Positions 1-8,592 of a DNA stretch of 64,000 nucleotides are shown one piece after another. Numbering within the stretch: position 1 is the stretch's first letter; each line of letters starts with the position of its first letter. Source of the stretch: Bacteroidota bacterium (GTDB lineage: Bacteria; Bacteroidota; Bacteroidia; Bacteroidales; FEN-979); contig JAPLDI010000023.1 of NCBI GenBank assembly GCA_026391795.1, positions 1 to 64,000 on the forward strand, read 5' to 3'. Under the pieces are notes generated by a model, which saw only the letters and a list, made by a program, of their open reading frames with translations, ran no database searches and was not told the origin of the DNA. The position numbers and the translations under genes are program-made.

Positions 1-148
1 TTAATTTTTAATTCGGGAATGGATCAAAAATTGGATGGATGATAATATTGGTTGGGGCGTGTTTGTTTTAATGAAGGTTGGGGCGGGTTCCAAACCCAAA
101 AATTGGATGGATGATAATATTGGTTGGGGCGGGTTCTAAACCCGCCCC
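1..148. repeat. Interspersed repeat block with GC-rich hairpin (two copies)
   Basis: Bases 1-59 recur identically at 4044-4102. A shorter copy of the same sequence runs from about 97. The second copy ends in a near-perfect hairpin at 126-148, with arms GGGGCGGGTT and AACCCGCCCC around a 3-base loop. The first copy is degenerate at that end. The arrangement resembles a REP-type extragenic palindrome family. From 149 to 293 I see no further feature before the first gene. Confidence 0.7.
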
Positions 149-293
149 TGCCGTATTTTGTTCGGAATTGCAATGAATTGAGGGGGTCAAAAAAACGTAC
201 TGATATTTACCATAACTGAAAAATGTTATACCTTTATTGTTCTATGATTATGTAACCTGTGTTTATGTAAGAATCACCCAAATTTCAGACGTT

Positions 294-2366
294 ATGAAAA
301 AACTAACTGCTGTTATTTGTTTTTTTTTAGCTTCGGTGAGTGGCTTTTCGCAATGGCAATGGCAGAACCCGGTACCACAAGGTATTTCAATACGATCCAT
401 CTGTTTTCCCGGCACCGATACAGGGTATGCGGTCGGTGGCCTGGGGACTATCCTTAAAATCACCGATGGGGGCACAACCTGGACTGCGTTGTCCAGCGGA
501 ACGACAAACTCTTTATCCTCTGTTTTCTTTACCAGCCCCACAACCGGATATGCAGTAAGTGGCAGTTATCCCTCCGATTATGGGATAATTTTAAAAACAA
601 CCGATGGCGGCAAAACCTGGAATGCTACGACAATCGGAACATTGGTTTACTTAAACTCGGTATTCTTTGCCAATGAAGATACGGGATATGCAGTCGGAGA
701 CGGAGGTGCCATTTTTAAAACAACCGACTCGGGCACAACATGGAATAACATTCAAAGTGGAACAACATGTAATTTTCTTTCCGTTTACTTTACAGGTGCC
801 AATACGGGGTATGTAGTTGGCGGCGCTTACAGTTCCAATGGAACCATTTTAAAAACGACCGATGGCGGCACGACCTGGAATACCTGGTCAAGCGGATCGG
901 CAAGCTGGTTAGTATCCGTTTTCTTTTCCAATGACAGTACAGGTTATGTTGTTGGAGGCAATGGGTCCATACTCGAAACAAAAAATGCCGGTGCAACTTG
1001 GATCAATGTGTCAGGCGGAACAACAAACGGCTTAAGTTCAGTCTGTTTTCCAGATGCCGGAACCGGCTTTGCAGTGGGTGCAGGAGGAACCATCCTGGTA
1101 ACAAAAGATGCCGGTGCAACATGGAACTCTTTCCCAAGCGGAACAACTGAAAATCTGACCTCGGTCAGCTTTTCGGGAACCAATACAGGGTATATAGCAG
1201 GTAATTACGGGACATATTTAAAAACATCCGATGGAGGCACAACCTGGACTCTTCTGTCAAAAATAACAACCACAAAAACTTTATACTCAGTATTCTTTAC
1301 AGATACCCTGACAGGATACGCGGTCGGTGAAGAAGGAATCATGTTAAAAACAACAAATGGGGGAACGGATTGGACTGTTTTGTCAAATGGCCAATTCACT
1401 GACATGGCTTCAGTTTACTTTACCGATGCCAATACGGGATATACTGTAGGTTGGCGTGGAACGATATTAAAAACGATCGATGGGGGCACAAATTGGATTA
1501 CTTTATCAAGTAATACCTCAAATTATTTAAACTCTATTTATTTTACCGATGCCAGTACAGGTTATGTCGCGGGCGACAGTGGGACCATCTTAAAAACAAT
1601 AAATGGCGGCGAAAACTGGACTGCCTTGTCGACCGGAACCTCAAACTGGTTGAATGCAGTTTTTTTTCCCGATGCCGATACGGGTTACGCAGTGGGTGAA
1701 TATGAGATCATTATTAAAACAACGAATGGGGGTGCAACCTGGAACACTTTATCAAGCGGAACATTACCTTGGCTGGGATCTGTCTTCTTTACAGGTGCAA
1801 ATACAGGATATGCGGTGGGTAAATTTGGGACGATCCTGAAAACGACTGACGGGGGCACTACGTGGGATAGTCTGTCAAGCGGAACAACATCTTCTCTTTA
1901 TTCGGTCTGCTTTACTGATGCCAGTATAGGATATGTGGCAGGTTACAACGGAACCATTTTAAAAACCACCAATGGCGGTGCAAAGTGGAATGTTTTGTCA
2001 AGCGGAACAAAATCATGGTTAATGTCAATGTGTTTTCCCGGCACCAATACGGGTTACGTGGTTGGTGATGGCGGAGCCATCCTGAAAACCAGTAACGGGG
2101 GTGGTTATCCATATGGAATTAATGAAAACAAACCTGTTTTAAATACGCTGAAACTTTATCCCAATCCAACCTCCGGTAATCTTACCATTGAAGCTTCCGA
2201 AAAAGGCACCCTCTCTGTATATAATCTCAATGGCATGCTTCTTCTGCGACAGGAACTTACAGAACCCTCCACCACAATTGATGTCAGCACCCTTCCGGGC
2301 GGGGTCTATCTGGTGAAACGGATCGGCGTGAAGGGCGTGCAGGTAGGGAAATTCATCAAACAATAA
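294..2366 (+). CDS. Secreted YCF48/BNR-like beta-propeller protein with T9SS sorting domain
   Basis: A protein of 690 residues. The ATG at 294 is preferred because it opens a standard signal peptide (MKKLTAVICFFLASVSGFS); a longer frame from 237 adds 19 unlikely residues. The body is 14 repeats of about 45 residues, each with a TGYAVG-like core followed by ILKTTDGGTTW, the pattern of YCF48/BNR-type propellers. Fourteen units would fit two seven-bladed propellers (inference). The last 75 residues (LYPNPTSGNLTIE, then GGVYLVKRIG and KFIKQ) form a type A T9SS C-terminal domain, so the protein should be exported and anchored on or released from the cell surface. The ligand is unknown. Despite the family resemblance, a photosystem assembly role does not apply here. 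Confidence 0.9.
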   Translation: MKKLTAVICFFLASVSGFSQWQWQNPVPQGISIRSICFPGTDTGYAVGGLGTILKITDGGTTWTALSSGTTNSLSSVFFTSPTTGYAVSGSYPSDYGIILKTTDGGKTWNATTIGTLVYLNSVFFANEDTGYAVGDGGAIFKTTDSGTTWNNIQSGTTCNFLSVYFTGANTGYVVGGAYSSNGTILKTTDGGTTWNTWSSGSASWLVSVFFSNDSTGYVVGGNGSILETKNAGATWINVSGGTTNGLSSVCFPDAGTGFAVGAGGTILVTKDAGATWNSFPSGTTENLTSVSFSGTNTGYIAGNYGTYLKTSDGGTTWTLLSKITTTKTLYSVFFTDTLTGYAVGEEGIMLKTTNGGTDWTVLSNGQFTDMASVYFTDANTGYTVGWRGTILKTIDGGTNWITLSSNTSNYLNSIYFTDASTGYVAGDSGTILKTINGGENWTALSTGTSNWLNAVFFPDADTGYAVGEYEIIIKTTNGGATWNTLSSGTLPWLGSVFFTGANTGYAVGKFGTILKTTDGGTTWDSLSSGTTSSLYSVCFTDASIGYVAGYNGTILKTTNGGAKWNVLSSGTKSWLMSMCFPGTNTGYVVGDGGAILKTSNGGGYPYGINENKPVLNTLKLYPNPTSGNLTIEASEKGTLSVYNLNGMLLLRQELTEPSTTIDVSTLPGGVYLVKRIGVKGVQVGKFIKQ

Positions 2367-2400
2367 TTGGGGTGTTCAATCCTATTAAAAATGATGACAT

Positions 2401-3789
2401 ATGAAAAAACTCATCTGCATTGTACTATTCTTGTCCCCACTCTTTCTATATGCCCAGGAACCCTGGCACAAATCTTCGCCCCTGGATTACGCATGGAAAT
2501 ATGTCGGGAATGCAGGGTTCTCAGGAAATTGGGCAAACTTTATAAATATTGCTTTCAATCCAGCTGATGGCCAGCCTTATGTTGCCTTTCAGGACAAGGC
2601 AAATTCCAAAAAGGCAACGGTAATGAAATTTGATGGAACCAACTGGGTATATGTTGGAAATGCAGGTTTCTCATCAGGAGTAGTTGAATATACCAGTCTC
2701 GCCTTCAGCGCATCTGGCGAACCCTATGTGGCTTATAAGGATAACGGAATTACAGGAAAAGCAACGGTAATGAAATTTGATGGAACCAATTGGGTGGATG
2801 TTGGAACAGAGGGCTTTTCAGCAGCAGGAGCCCTTGGAACGAGCCTTGCTTTCAGTCCATCCGGCGAACCCTATGTGGGATATTGTGACGAATATTTTGG
2901 AGACCTGGCTACGGTAATGAAATTTGATGGAACCAACTGGGTCAATGTCGGAAGCGCTGGATTCACATCGCACCAGGTTGGTTTTACCTCCCTCGCAATC
3001 AGCCCTGCTGGTCAGCCATATCTGGCTTTTTCAAGTGGATATGCATATTATCCGGCTTCGGTAATGAAATTTAACAGCCCCAACTGGGTTTATGTGGGAA
3101 ATGAGGGTTTCTCGTCGCATATTGCTAGTGGGACAAGCCTCGCATTTGGTCCATCCGGCGAACCCTATGTGGCTTTTAGTGATCGGGGTATTGATTATTC
3201 CTATAAAGCTACCGTAATGAAATTTGATGGAACCAATTGGGTGTATGTAGGAAATGAAGGTTTCTCGGCAGGAGCTGTTGGTTTTACCAGTCTTGCCTTC
3301 AGCGCATCTGGTGAACCCTGTGTGGCATATCAGGATAATGGGAATTCCTATAAAGCAACAGTTATGAAATTCAATGGTACCAGCTGGGTGAATATTGGAA
3401 TTGCAGGTTTCTCCAAAGGCAGAGCTGATTTTACAAGCCTTGCCTTTAGCCCGTCTGGTGAACCTTATGTAGCCTATATGGATTATGGAAATGATACCGC
3501 TGCCACCGTTCTAAAATATGATTCCGTTTATGTTGGGATTAACAAGCAGCAAGAAATGAAATTTGTGCTTTATCCTGACCCTGCAACAGATAAGATAACA
3601 GTAGAATCACCAAAAGAAGTAAAAGGAATCAATCTGGAAATTGTAAATATTGCGGGTCAGCAACTCATCACACACCAGATTACCGAGTCCAAAACACAGA
3701 TTGACATCAGCGCATTACCAAGCGGGGTTTATTTTGTGCGCCTGACGGGAGATAAGGCTGTTGCGATGGGGAAATTCGTGAAGTATTGA
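2401..3789 (+). CDS. Secreted seven-repeat protein with T9SS sorting domain
   Basis: A protein of 462 residues with a signal peptide (MKKLICIVLFLSPLFLYAQ). It carries seven repeats of about 50 residues, each built as VGNAGFS, then SLAFSPSGEPYVAY, then ATVMKFDGTNW. Seven units suggest a seven-bladed propeller (inference). The C-terminus (FVLYPDPATDKITVE through GVYFVRLTGDKAVAMGKFVKY) is a T9SS sorting domain. The gene lies 34 bp after the YCF48-like gene on the same strand, so the two may be co-transcribed. No enzymatic motif is visible. A surface binding or adhesion role is plausible but not shown. Confidence 0.88.
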   Translation: MKKLICIVLFLSPLFLYAQEPWHKSSPLDYAWKYVGNAGFSGNWANFINIAFNPADGQPYVAFQDKANSKKATVMKFDGTNWVYVGNAGFSSGVVEYTSLAFSASGEPYVAYKDNGITGKATVMKFDGTNWVDVGTEGFSAAGALGTSLAFSPSGEPYVGYCDEYFGDLATVMKFDGTNWVNVGSAGFTSHQVGFTSLAISPAGQPYLAFSSGYAYYPASVMKFNSPNWVYVGNEGFSSHIASGTSLAFGPSGEPYVAFSDRGIDYSYKATVMKFDGTNWVYVGNEGFSAGAVGFTSLAFSASGEPCVAYQDNGNSYKATVMKFNGTSWVNIGIAGFSKGRADFTSLAFSPSGEPYVAYMDYGNDTAATVLKYDSVYVGINKQQEMKFVLYPDPATDKITVESPKEVKGINLEIVNIAGQQLITHQITESKTQIDISALPSGVYFVRLTGDKAVAMGKFVKY

Positions 3790-3836
3790 GTGGAGTGTGG
3801 AACAGAGAAAGGAAAACAGTCAAAAAATTATTAATC

Positions 3837-3985
3837 CGGATTAAATTCCCAATAGTATGGACTGGTCATGTAACCCAAACCAAAATATCCTCTATTCCCT
3901 GTGCCATAATAAACGCCACCCGATGAAAAATCCGGCATATCTGCTTTTTCTGCCCATTTATCCGTAACCGGGTCGTACTCCAAAT
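3837..3985 (-). pseudogene. Remnant of a Kelch-like gene (C-terminal end only)
   Basis: About 149 bp match the 3' end of the Kelch-like gene at 5569-6708. The deduced residues WEFNPD, YMTSPYYWEF, KADMPDFSSGGVYYGTG and EYDPVTDKWAEK parallel the last Kelch unit of that protein. Upstream of about 3985 the similarity stops and the frame continues into unrelated sequence to 4034. There is no signal peptide and no full domain. This is most likely a leftover of a duplication or recombination; the repeat at 4044 starts only about 60 bp away. Confidence 0.8.
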
Positions 3986-4043
3986 TATTGGTTCTCTTTA
4001 TAGGTTTCAAATCAAAAGGTAATATGTTATCCAATTATTTTTT

Positions 4044-4220
4044 TTAATTTTTAATTCGGGAATGGATCAAAAATTGGATGGATGATAATATTGGTTGGGG
4101 CGGGTTCCAAACCCGCCCCTTTGTTTTTTGTCCAAACCCGCCCCTTTGTTTTTTGTCCAAACCCGCCCCTTTGTTTTTTGTCCAAACCCGCCCCATTGTT
4201 TTTTGTCCAAACCCGCCCCC
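4044..4220. repeat. Repeat copy followed by a 25-bp tandem array
   Basis: Bases 4044-4102 are identical to window bases 1-59. The copy runs into the hairpin GGGGCGGGTTCC / AAACCCGCCCC at 4098-4120. It is followed by about four tandem copies of a 25-bp unit (CCCCTTTGTTTTTTGTCCAA plus ACCCG), with a single substitution in the last full copy and decay by 4220. Each unit carries one half of the hairpin stem, so the array looks like repeated partial copies of the hairpin end, as slippage would give. A minus-strand reading frame through it encodes only low-complexity peptide. Confidence 0.8.
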
Positions 4221-4275
4221 TTTTTCTTTGTCTCTTCTAAACGATGCAGGCCAGTGATTCTGGGCTAAAGCCGGC

Positions 4276-5511
4276 CTAATGCTTAATAAATTTCCCTGTC
4301 TGCATCCCCTTCTCCCCAATCAATTGTACCTCATACACCCCGCCTGGCAAGGTGCTGACGTTAATTTGAGTCACGGCCTCAGTGATTTGGCGGGTCAGGA
4401 TTTTCTGACCATTGATGTTCAATATTGATAATTCGCTATGGGATTGATTTACCGTGGTTTCAATGCTTATATTGTCTGATGATGGGTTGGGATAGATTTT
4501 CAAAGAGTTTTCAGTTGAAAGTTGAATGTTGACCCCGAGAGAATTACCACCATTTGTGGTTTTTAATATTGTCCCCATATCACCTACAGCATATCCCGTA
4601 TTTGCATCTGTAAAATAGACTGAACTTAAATGGGATGGAGTCCCTGAATTCTGAATTGTCCAATCTGTACCTCCATTTGAGGTTTTCATAATAGTACCAT
4701 AAAATCCTACAGCATACCCCGTGTTTGCATTCGCAAAATAAACTGAATTTAAACCATAACCTGACCTTGAGATTTGTGTTGTCATGTCTCCGTTCACCTT
4801 CATCTTGAACACCTCGCTATAAGGAGGCCGCTCCGGAAGACTCCCTCCAACGGCATAGCATGCATTTGTATCTGTGCAATAAACTGAGGTTAAGGGGCCA
4901 GTGCCCATGGAAGCATCACCCCAGGTTGTGCCACCATCCTCAGTCAGCAATAACAAAGTTAACACGATTGCCCCGTTGGGTATCAAAATCGTTCTGCCAC
5001 CCACCGCATAACCTCTTTTGGCATCAGTAAAGTAAACGGACGCTAAATTACCTTCTACCCCGAATGGAGTCACATTTGTCCAGGTTGTCCCTCCATCAAT
5101 GGTTTTAAGAATCGTTGCTGAATGACCTACAGCGAAACCTGTAGTGGCATTGGGGAAGTACAATGACGTTAAAATTTCAGTTGTTCCGCTCGATATAGCA
5201 CTCCAGGTCAGACCGGCATTACTGGTTTTTATGATCGTTCCCAAATCCCCAACCGCAAAACCCGTATTATCATCCGTAAAGTGAACGGCATTTAAATTAT
5301 TCGACGTTCCGCTCGATAAAGCAGTCCAGGTCAGACCAGCATTACTCGTTTTTAAAATCGTTCCCAACTCCCCTGCAGCATAACCTGTGTTAACGTCAGG
5401 AAAGTAAACAGAACTTAAATGGCTTGTTGTTCTGCTTGATAATGCAGTCCATTGTGCGATTGCACAGTTTACTCCGAACAGTGCAACCATCATGAGATAA
5501 TATTTTTTCAT
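4276..5511 (-). CDS. Secreted YCF48/BNR-like seven-bladed propeller with T9SS sorting domain
   Basis: A protein of 411 residues with a signal peptide (MKKYYLMMVALFGVNCAIAQ). I count seven repeats with a TGYAVGD-like core and ILKTSNAGLTW-type strands, matching one seven-bladed propeller and exactly half of the 14 units in the gene at 294. The C-terminus (LKIYPNPSSDNISIE through GVYEVQLIGEKGMQTGKFIKH) is a T9SS sorting domain closely resembling that of the gene at 294. Repeat 5 is degenerate (TNACYAVGG). The two genes are probably paralogues. The function is unknown. Confidence 0.9.
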   Translation of the reverse strand: MKKYYLMMVALFGVNCAIAQWTALSSRTTSHLSSVYFPDVNTGYAAGELGTILKTSNAGLTWTALSSGTSNNLNAVHFTDDNTGFAVGDLGTIIKTSNAGLTWSAISSGTTEILTSLYFPNATTGFAVGHSATILKTIDGGTTWTNVTPFGVEGNLASVYFTDAKRGYAVGGRTILIPNGAIVLTLLLLTEDGGTTWGDASMGTGPLTSVYCTDTNACYAVGGSLPERPPYSEVFKMKVNGDMTTQISRSGYGLNSVYFANANTGYAVGFYGTIMKTSNGGTDWTIQNSGTPSHLSSVYFTDANTGYAVGDMGTILKTTNGGNSLGVNIQLSTENSLKIYPNPSSDNISIETTVNQSHSELSILNINGQKILTRQITEAVTQINVSTLPGGVYEVQLIGEKGMQTGKFIKH

Positions 5512-5568
5512 ATACTTGAATTCTTAAATTAATGACGATTTTACTCACGAACCTATTTTTGAAGTGAT

Positions 5569-6708
5569 TTAAAACGGATTAAATTCCCAATAGTATGGAC
5601 TGGTCATGTAACCCAAACCAAAATATCCTTTATTTCCCGTGGCATAATATACACCACCCGATGAAAAAGCCGGCATATCCGCTTTTGCTGCCCATTTATC
5701 AGTAACAGGATCGTACTCCCAAAATGAAGTGTCAACACCTGTTCCATCTTCCTTGCTCCCCCCGCCTAAATAGCCGTAGTTGTGTATGGAAAATGAAATG
5801 GCAGAAATAGTTTTTCCCCTTTCAAAATCAGATCTTCTGATCCATTGTTTTGTTGAAGCGACATATTCCCAGAAATCGGAATTCGCATGACCGGCAAAAG
5901 ATTCAGCGTCACAACCTGTCCCCACAAAAATCCTGTCATTTATGGTAAAAGCAGCGGCATTTGACCTGCCATTACCAGGATAATCCGGTACTTGTGTCCA
6001 ATTATCAGATACAGGATCATACTCCCAAAAGTCATCCAGGAGCGACGAATTGCCGTAACCCAGACCCACGTAGCCTTTTCCTGATGTTGAAAAATTTACA
6101 CCTGATGAACGGGCTTGTCCCGGGAAATCACTCTTTCTGGTCCAGGTATCTGTTGAATAATCATACGCCCAAAAATCATTCCGGTTGCTTCCCAAACCCA
6201 CATAGCCCTTTCCATTAATACTAAGCCCGATTGGGTTATCGTGGGAACCTCCCGGGAAATTGCTTTTTTTGATCCATTGATTATCGGTATTGTATTCCCA
6301 AACCTCATTGGTATTATTCCCGCCGTAGGTGACTCCGAGGCAAACAAATCCAATCCCGTTAACAGTGAACGAGGCAGCTTTAAATCGTGCCGCACCCGGG
6401 AAAGGAGTACGATCAATCCATTCACCGATTGCAAAAGAACTGGAACCTCTTCCTTTCAGCTCAAATGTCAAAGGTTGAATATCCGTATCATTTGCAATGG
6501 AATGATTTATTTCCATTGCACCTAAATATTGTTTTTGTTCAGTCGGGCTGAATGAATAACCAACATTTACTGATTGGCCGGGTTGTATGGATCCGGTAAA
6601 GTTTGAAGAAAAATTATTCGGTGTTTTTATGGAATGTATAAAAACCGGTTGGGTCCCTTTATTTTTAAGGGTTAAAGTTTTGGACTTTTCGGTATTTACA
6701 AGGAGCAC
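5569..6708 (-). CDS. C-terminal part of a frameshifted lipoprotein: ASH-like plus Kelch-like propeller
   Basis: This frame opens at a GTG but is open upstream to about 6806, and its sense continues there (YYLDELFLDKVK, then LLELISTDTDFGVLLVN). It holds an ASH/choice-of-anchor type beta domain (DFGVLLVNTEKSKTLTLKN followed by GTQPVF), then six Kelch-like units of about 48 residues, each with a GKGYVGLG turn and FWEYDPVTDKW end, fitting a six-bladed propeller. It ends in a short WEFNPF without a T9SS tail. Together with the frame at 6732-7211 it reads as one protein of about 547 residues if one base is restored near 6807. A secreted or surface-tethered binding module is likely. Confidence 0.75.
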   Translation of the reverse strand: MLLVNTEKSKTLTLKNKGTQPVFIHSIKTPNNFSSNFTGSIQPGQSVNVGYSFSPTEQKQYLGAMEINHSIANDTDIQPLTFELKGRGSSSFAIGEWIDRTPFPGAARFKAASFTVNGIGFVCLGVTYGGNNTNEVWEYNTDNQWIKKSNFPGGSHDNPIGLSINGKGYVGLGSNRNDFWAYDYSTDTWTRKSDFPGQARSSGVNFSTSGKGYVGLGYGNSSLLDDFWEYDPVSDNWTQVPDYPGNGRSNAAAFTINDRIFVGTGCDAESFAGHANSDFWEYVASTKQWIRRSDFERGKTISAISFSIHNYGYLGGGSKEDGTGVDTSFWEYDPVTDKWAAKADMPAFSSGGVYYATGNKGYFGLGYMTSPYYWEFNPF

Positions 6709-6731
6709 ACCAAAATCAGTATCGGTTGAAA

Positions 6732-7211
6732 TTAATTCAAGTAACGAAGCCCGATAGGCCCAGGAAGGTATTTTAACCTTGTCAAGGAAGAGTTCATCCA
6801 GGTAATATTACCTGTGTCTGGTATCTTCCATGGGATGTGATTTAACATATGCAGGAAGGTGTCATTACGATGCTCATGAATTCCCAGAAATCCATGTGCC
6901 AATTCATGAAAAAAGACCATTTCCTTGCTTGTATCAGCCTGGTTATGCCAGAAAGCATAATCAACCTGTATCCTGACAGGATTTTCCTCATAATGACAGA
7001 GAGCAACATAAACCTGGCCGGTAAAATCAGCATATTCAATTTTCAACCCTTGTCCTTCGATATCAATGTGTTTTCCACGCAACCTTGCTTCATTCTCAAA
7101 TTCCTGAACATATACACTAAAGTCATCCGGGATGACTAAATGAACGGTTTCCTTTTTACAACCTGATAAAAAAGCAAAAAACAGGAGGGGGATTAAAAGG
7201 TACTTTCTCAC
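6732..7211 (-). CDS. N-terminal part of the frameshifted lipoprotein: zinc metalloprotease-like domain
   Basis: The preferred start is the GTG at 7211. It gives a lipoprotein signal (VRKYLLIPLLFFAFLSGCKKE, lipobox LSGC) and lies just after the stop of the upstream gene; an ATG at 7277 would overlap that gene. The domain carries HELAHGFLGIHEH, an HExxH zinc-binding motif with a third histidine, typical of small Bacteroidota lipoprotein metallopeptidases. After IPDTGN the frame goes out of phase and reads through unrelated residues to a stop at 6732. The expected family continuation YYLDELF is found in another frame. The product as read therefore lacks its C-terminal partner. Confidence 0.72.
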   Translation of the reverse strand: MRKYLLIPLLFFAFLSGCKKETVHLVIPDDFSVYVQEFENEARLRGKHIDIEGQGLKIEYADFTGQVYVALCHYEENPVRIQVDYAFWHNQADTSKEMVFFHELAHGFLGIHEHRNDTFLHMLNHIPWKIPDTGNITWMNSSLTRLKYLPGPIGLRYLN

Positions 7212-7239
7212 AGGGGGCCGGTTTTTCGTTTTCTTATTT

Positions 7240-8592
7240 TTACAGGATACAAAGTATCTTTGTTTGCACAGATTCACCGGCCTGTAAACGGTAGTAGTAG
7301 ATTCCGGTTCTCAATCCGTGCGGTTCAAACTTTACCACATAGGATCCTGCTGATTTTTCTCCGTTCACCAATGTAGCCACTTCGGTTCCAAGAGCATCGT
7401 ACACTTTTAAAATTACGTTTGATGACTCCTGGATCCGGAAACCGATTGCAGTTGATGAAGAGAAGGGATTTGGATAATTCTGATCAAGCGTAACATTACT
7501 GTTTGACGGTTTAACATCACCGATGCCAAGCGGGAATTCGCTTTTCCATTTAAAGATTGTATCGCCGCACCCTGCGCTCCATCCGGTTTTATTACTGACA
7601 AATGAATTCCAACCATGTGCCAGGTTATCAACCGGTATCCAGGTAACTCCGTCATCAGGGGTATAAATTGACCCCGACCTTGTAGGCTCAGGGTATCCTA
7701 TGTTTTTCTGGCATGCAATCATATAAGTTCCGATGGTTCCTGGAATGTAAATGATACCCCCGGCTGATGGCGGAGTCGGCGGTGCAGGGAGCCTTGTCCA
7801 GGTTACTCCTCCGTCGGTTGATTTTGAAATCTTATTGATATCATCTCCATAATAGGAACTGGCCATGCCATTCAGTGTATCCTTGAACGCAAGTTCCAGA
7901 AAGAAAGCCGGTTGGGGGAAAATATTTCGTGAAACTGACCAGGTTAGTCCTCTGTCTGTGGTTCGGTATACTGAACAGGATGCTGAGTTAAACCAGAAAC
8001 AATTGCCTGCGCCCGTTCCGTGGCCACCAAAGTCTCCTGAGGCCATGGCGGGTATGTGGGCGGATGGGACACGGGTCCAGTTTGTCCCACCATCAGACGT
8101 TGTGTAAATCTCCCAGTATCCATTCCTGGGCTGGCCGGTACAAAGACCGTTATTGGCATCGAAAAAATAAATTTGCATGGGATGTCCACCGGCACCGGGA
8201 AAGGCTGACGTCTGTTTTGTCCAGGTTAATCCGCCGTCGGTTGTTTTGAAAATGCCTCCGCTGGTTATGCTGGTAGGATCAAAAACTGCGATCCAGGCCG
8301 TCGTGGCATTTAACCCGGCTACAGATGCGGCCTGTAACCCGGCTAGCCCCTGAATATCCATCGGTTTCCAGTTTACACCCCCATCGGTGGTTAATATACA
8401 TTTCATGTTGGCGATTAGATTGTAGCTGTCCCCCTGTGCGCCCCAGCAGACATTCGAATCAACTGCCGAAAGGAGAAGTGTAGGATTCTGGGAATCAGGT
8501 AAACCTGAATGCTGAACAGTCCACTGGGAGAACAGTGGTGAAGAGAGACACACCACCGAAAAGATCATACTTAACAGTTTAAAACATTTCAT
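7240..8592 (-). CDS. Secreted BNR/YCF48-like protein with T9SS sorting domain
   Basis: A protein of 450 residues with a signal peptide (MKCFKLLSMIFSVVCLSSPLFSQ). The body has repeated TTDGGVNWK / TTDGGLTWTK / STDGGVTWTR segments, the Asp-box-like turns of BNR/sortilin-type propellers. The end (LDQNYPNPFSSSTAIGF, VYDALGTEVATLVNG, GIYYYRLQAG) is a T9SS domain of the QNYPNPF type, a different flavour from the neighbouring genes and common across Bacteroidota and Ignavibacteria. A sialidase activity cannot be claimed because no catalytic set is visible. It is followed on the same strand by the metalloprotease-Kelch lipoprotein. Confidence 0.85.
   Translation of the reverse strand: MKCFKLLSMIFSVVCLSSPLFSQWTVQHSGLPDSQNPTLLLSAVDSNVCWGAQGDSYNLIANMKCILTTDGGVNWKPMDIQGLAGLQAASVAGLNATTAWIAVFDPTSITSGGIFKTTDGGLTWTKQTSAFPGAGGHPMQIYFFDANNGLCTGQPRNGYWEIYTTSDGGTNWTRVPSAHIPAMASGDFGGHGTGAGNCFWFNSASCSVYRTTDRGLTWSVSRNIFPQPAFFLELAFKDTLNGMASSYYGDDINKISKSTDGGVTWTRLPAPPTPPSAGGIIYIPGTIGTYMIACQKNIGYPEPTRSGSIYTPDDGVTWIPVDNLAHGWNSFVSNKTGWSAGCGDTIFKWKSEFPLGIGDVKPSNSNVTLDQNYPNPFSSSTAIGFRIQESSNVILKVYDALGTEVATLVNGEKSAGSYVVKFEPHGLRTGIYYYRLQAGESVQTKILCIL

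Noticed and set aside
1-4102. Mobile element bounded by 59-bp direct repeats
   Set aside because: No transposase, integrase or terminal inverted repeats between the copies; a third copy lies inside. Recombination between dispersed repeats explains it better.
4044-4319. 91-residue minus-strand frame with repeated GGGFGQKT / GRVWTKNK
   Set aside because: It translates the 25-bp tandem array and hairpin repeat and overlaps the real T9SS gene at 4276.
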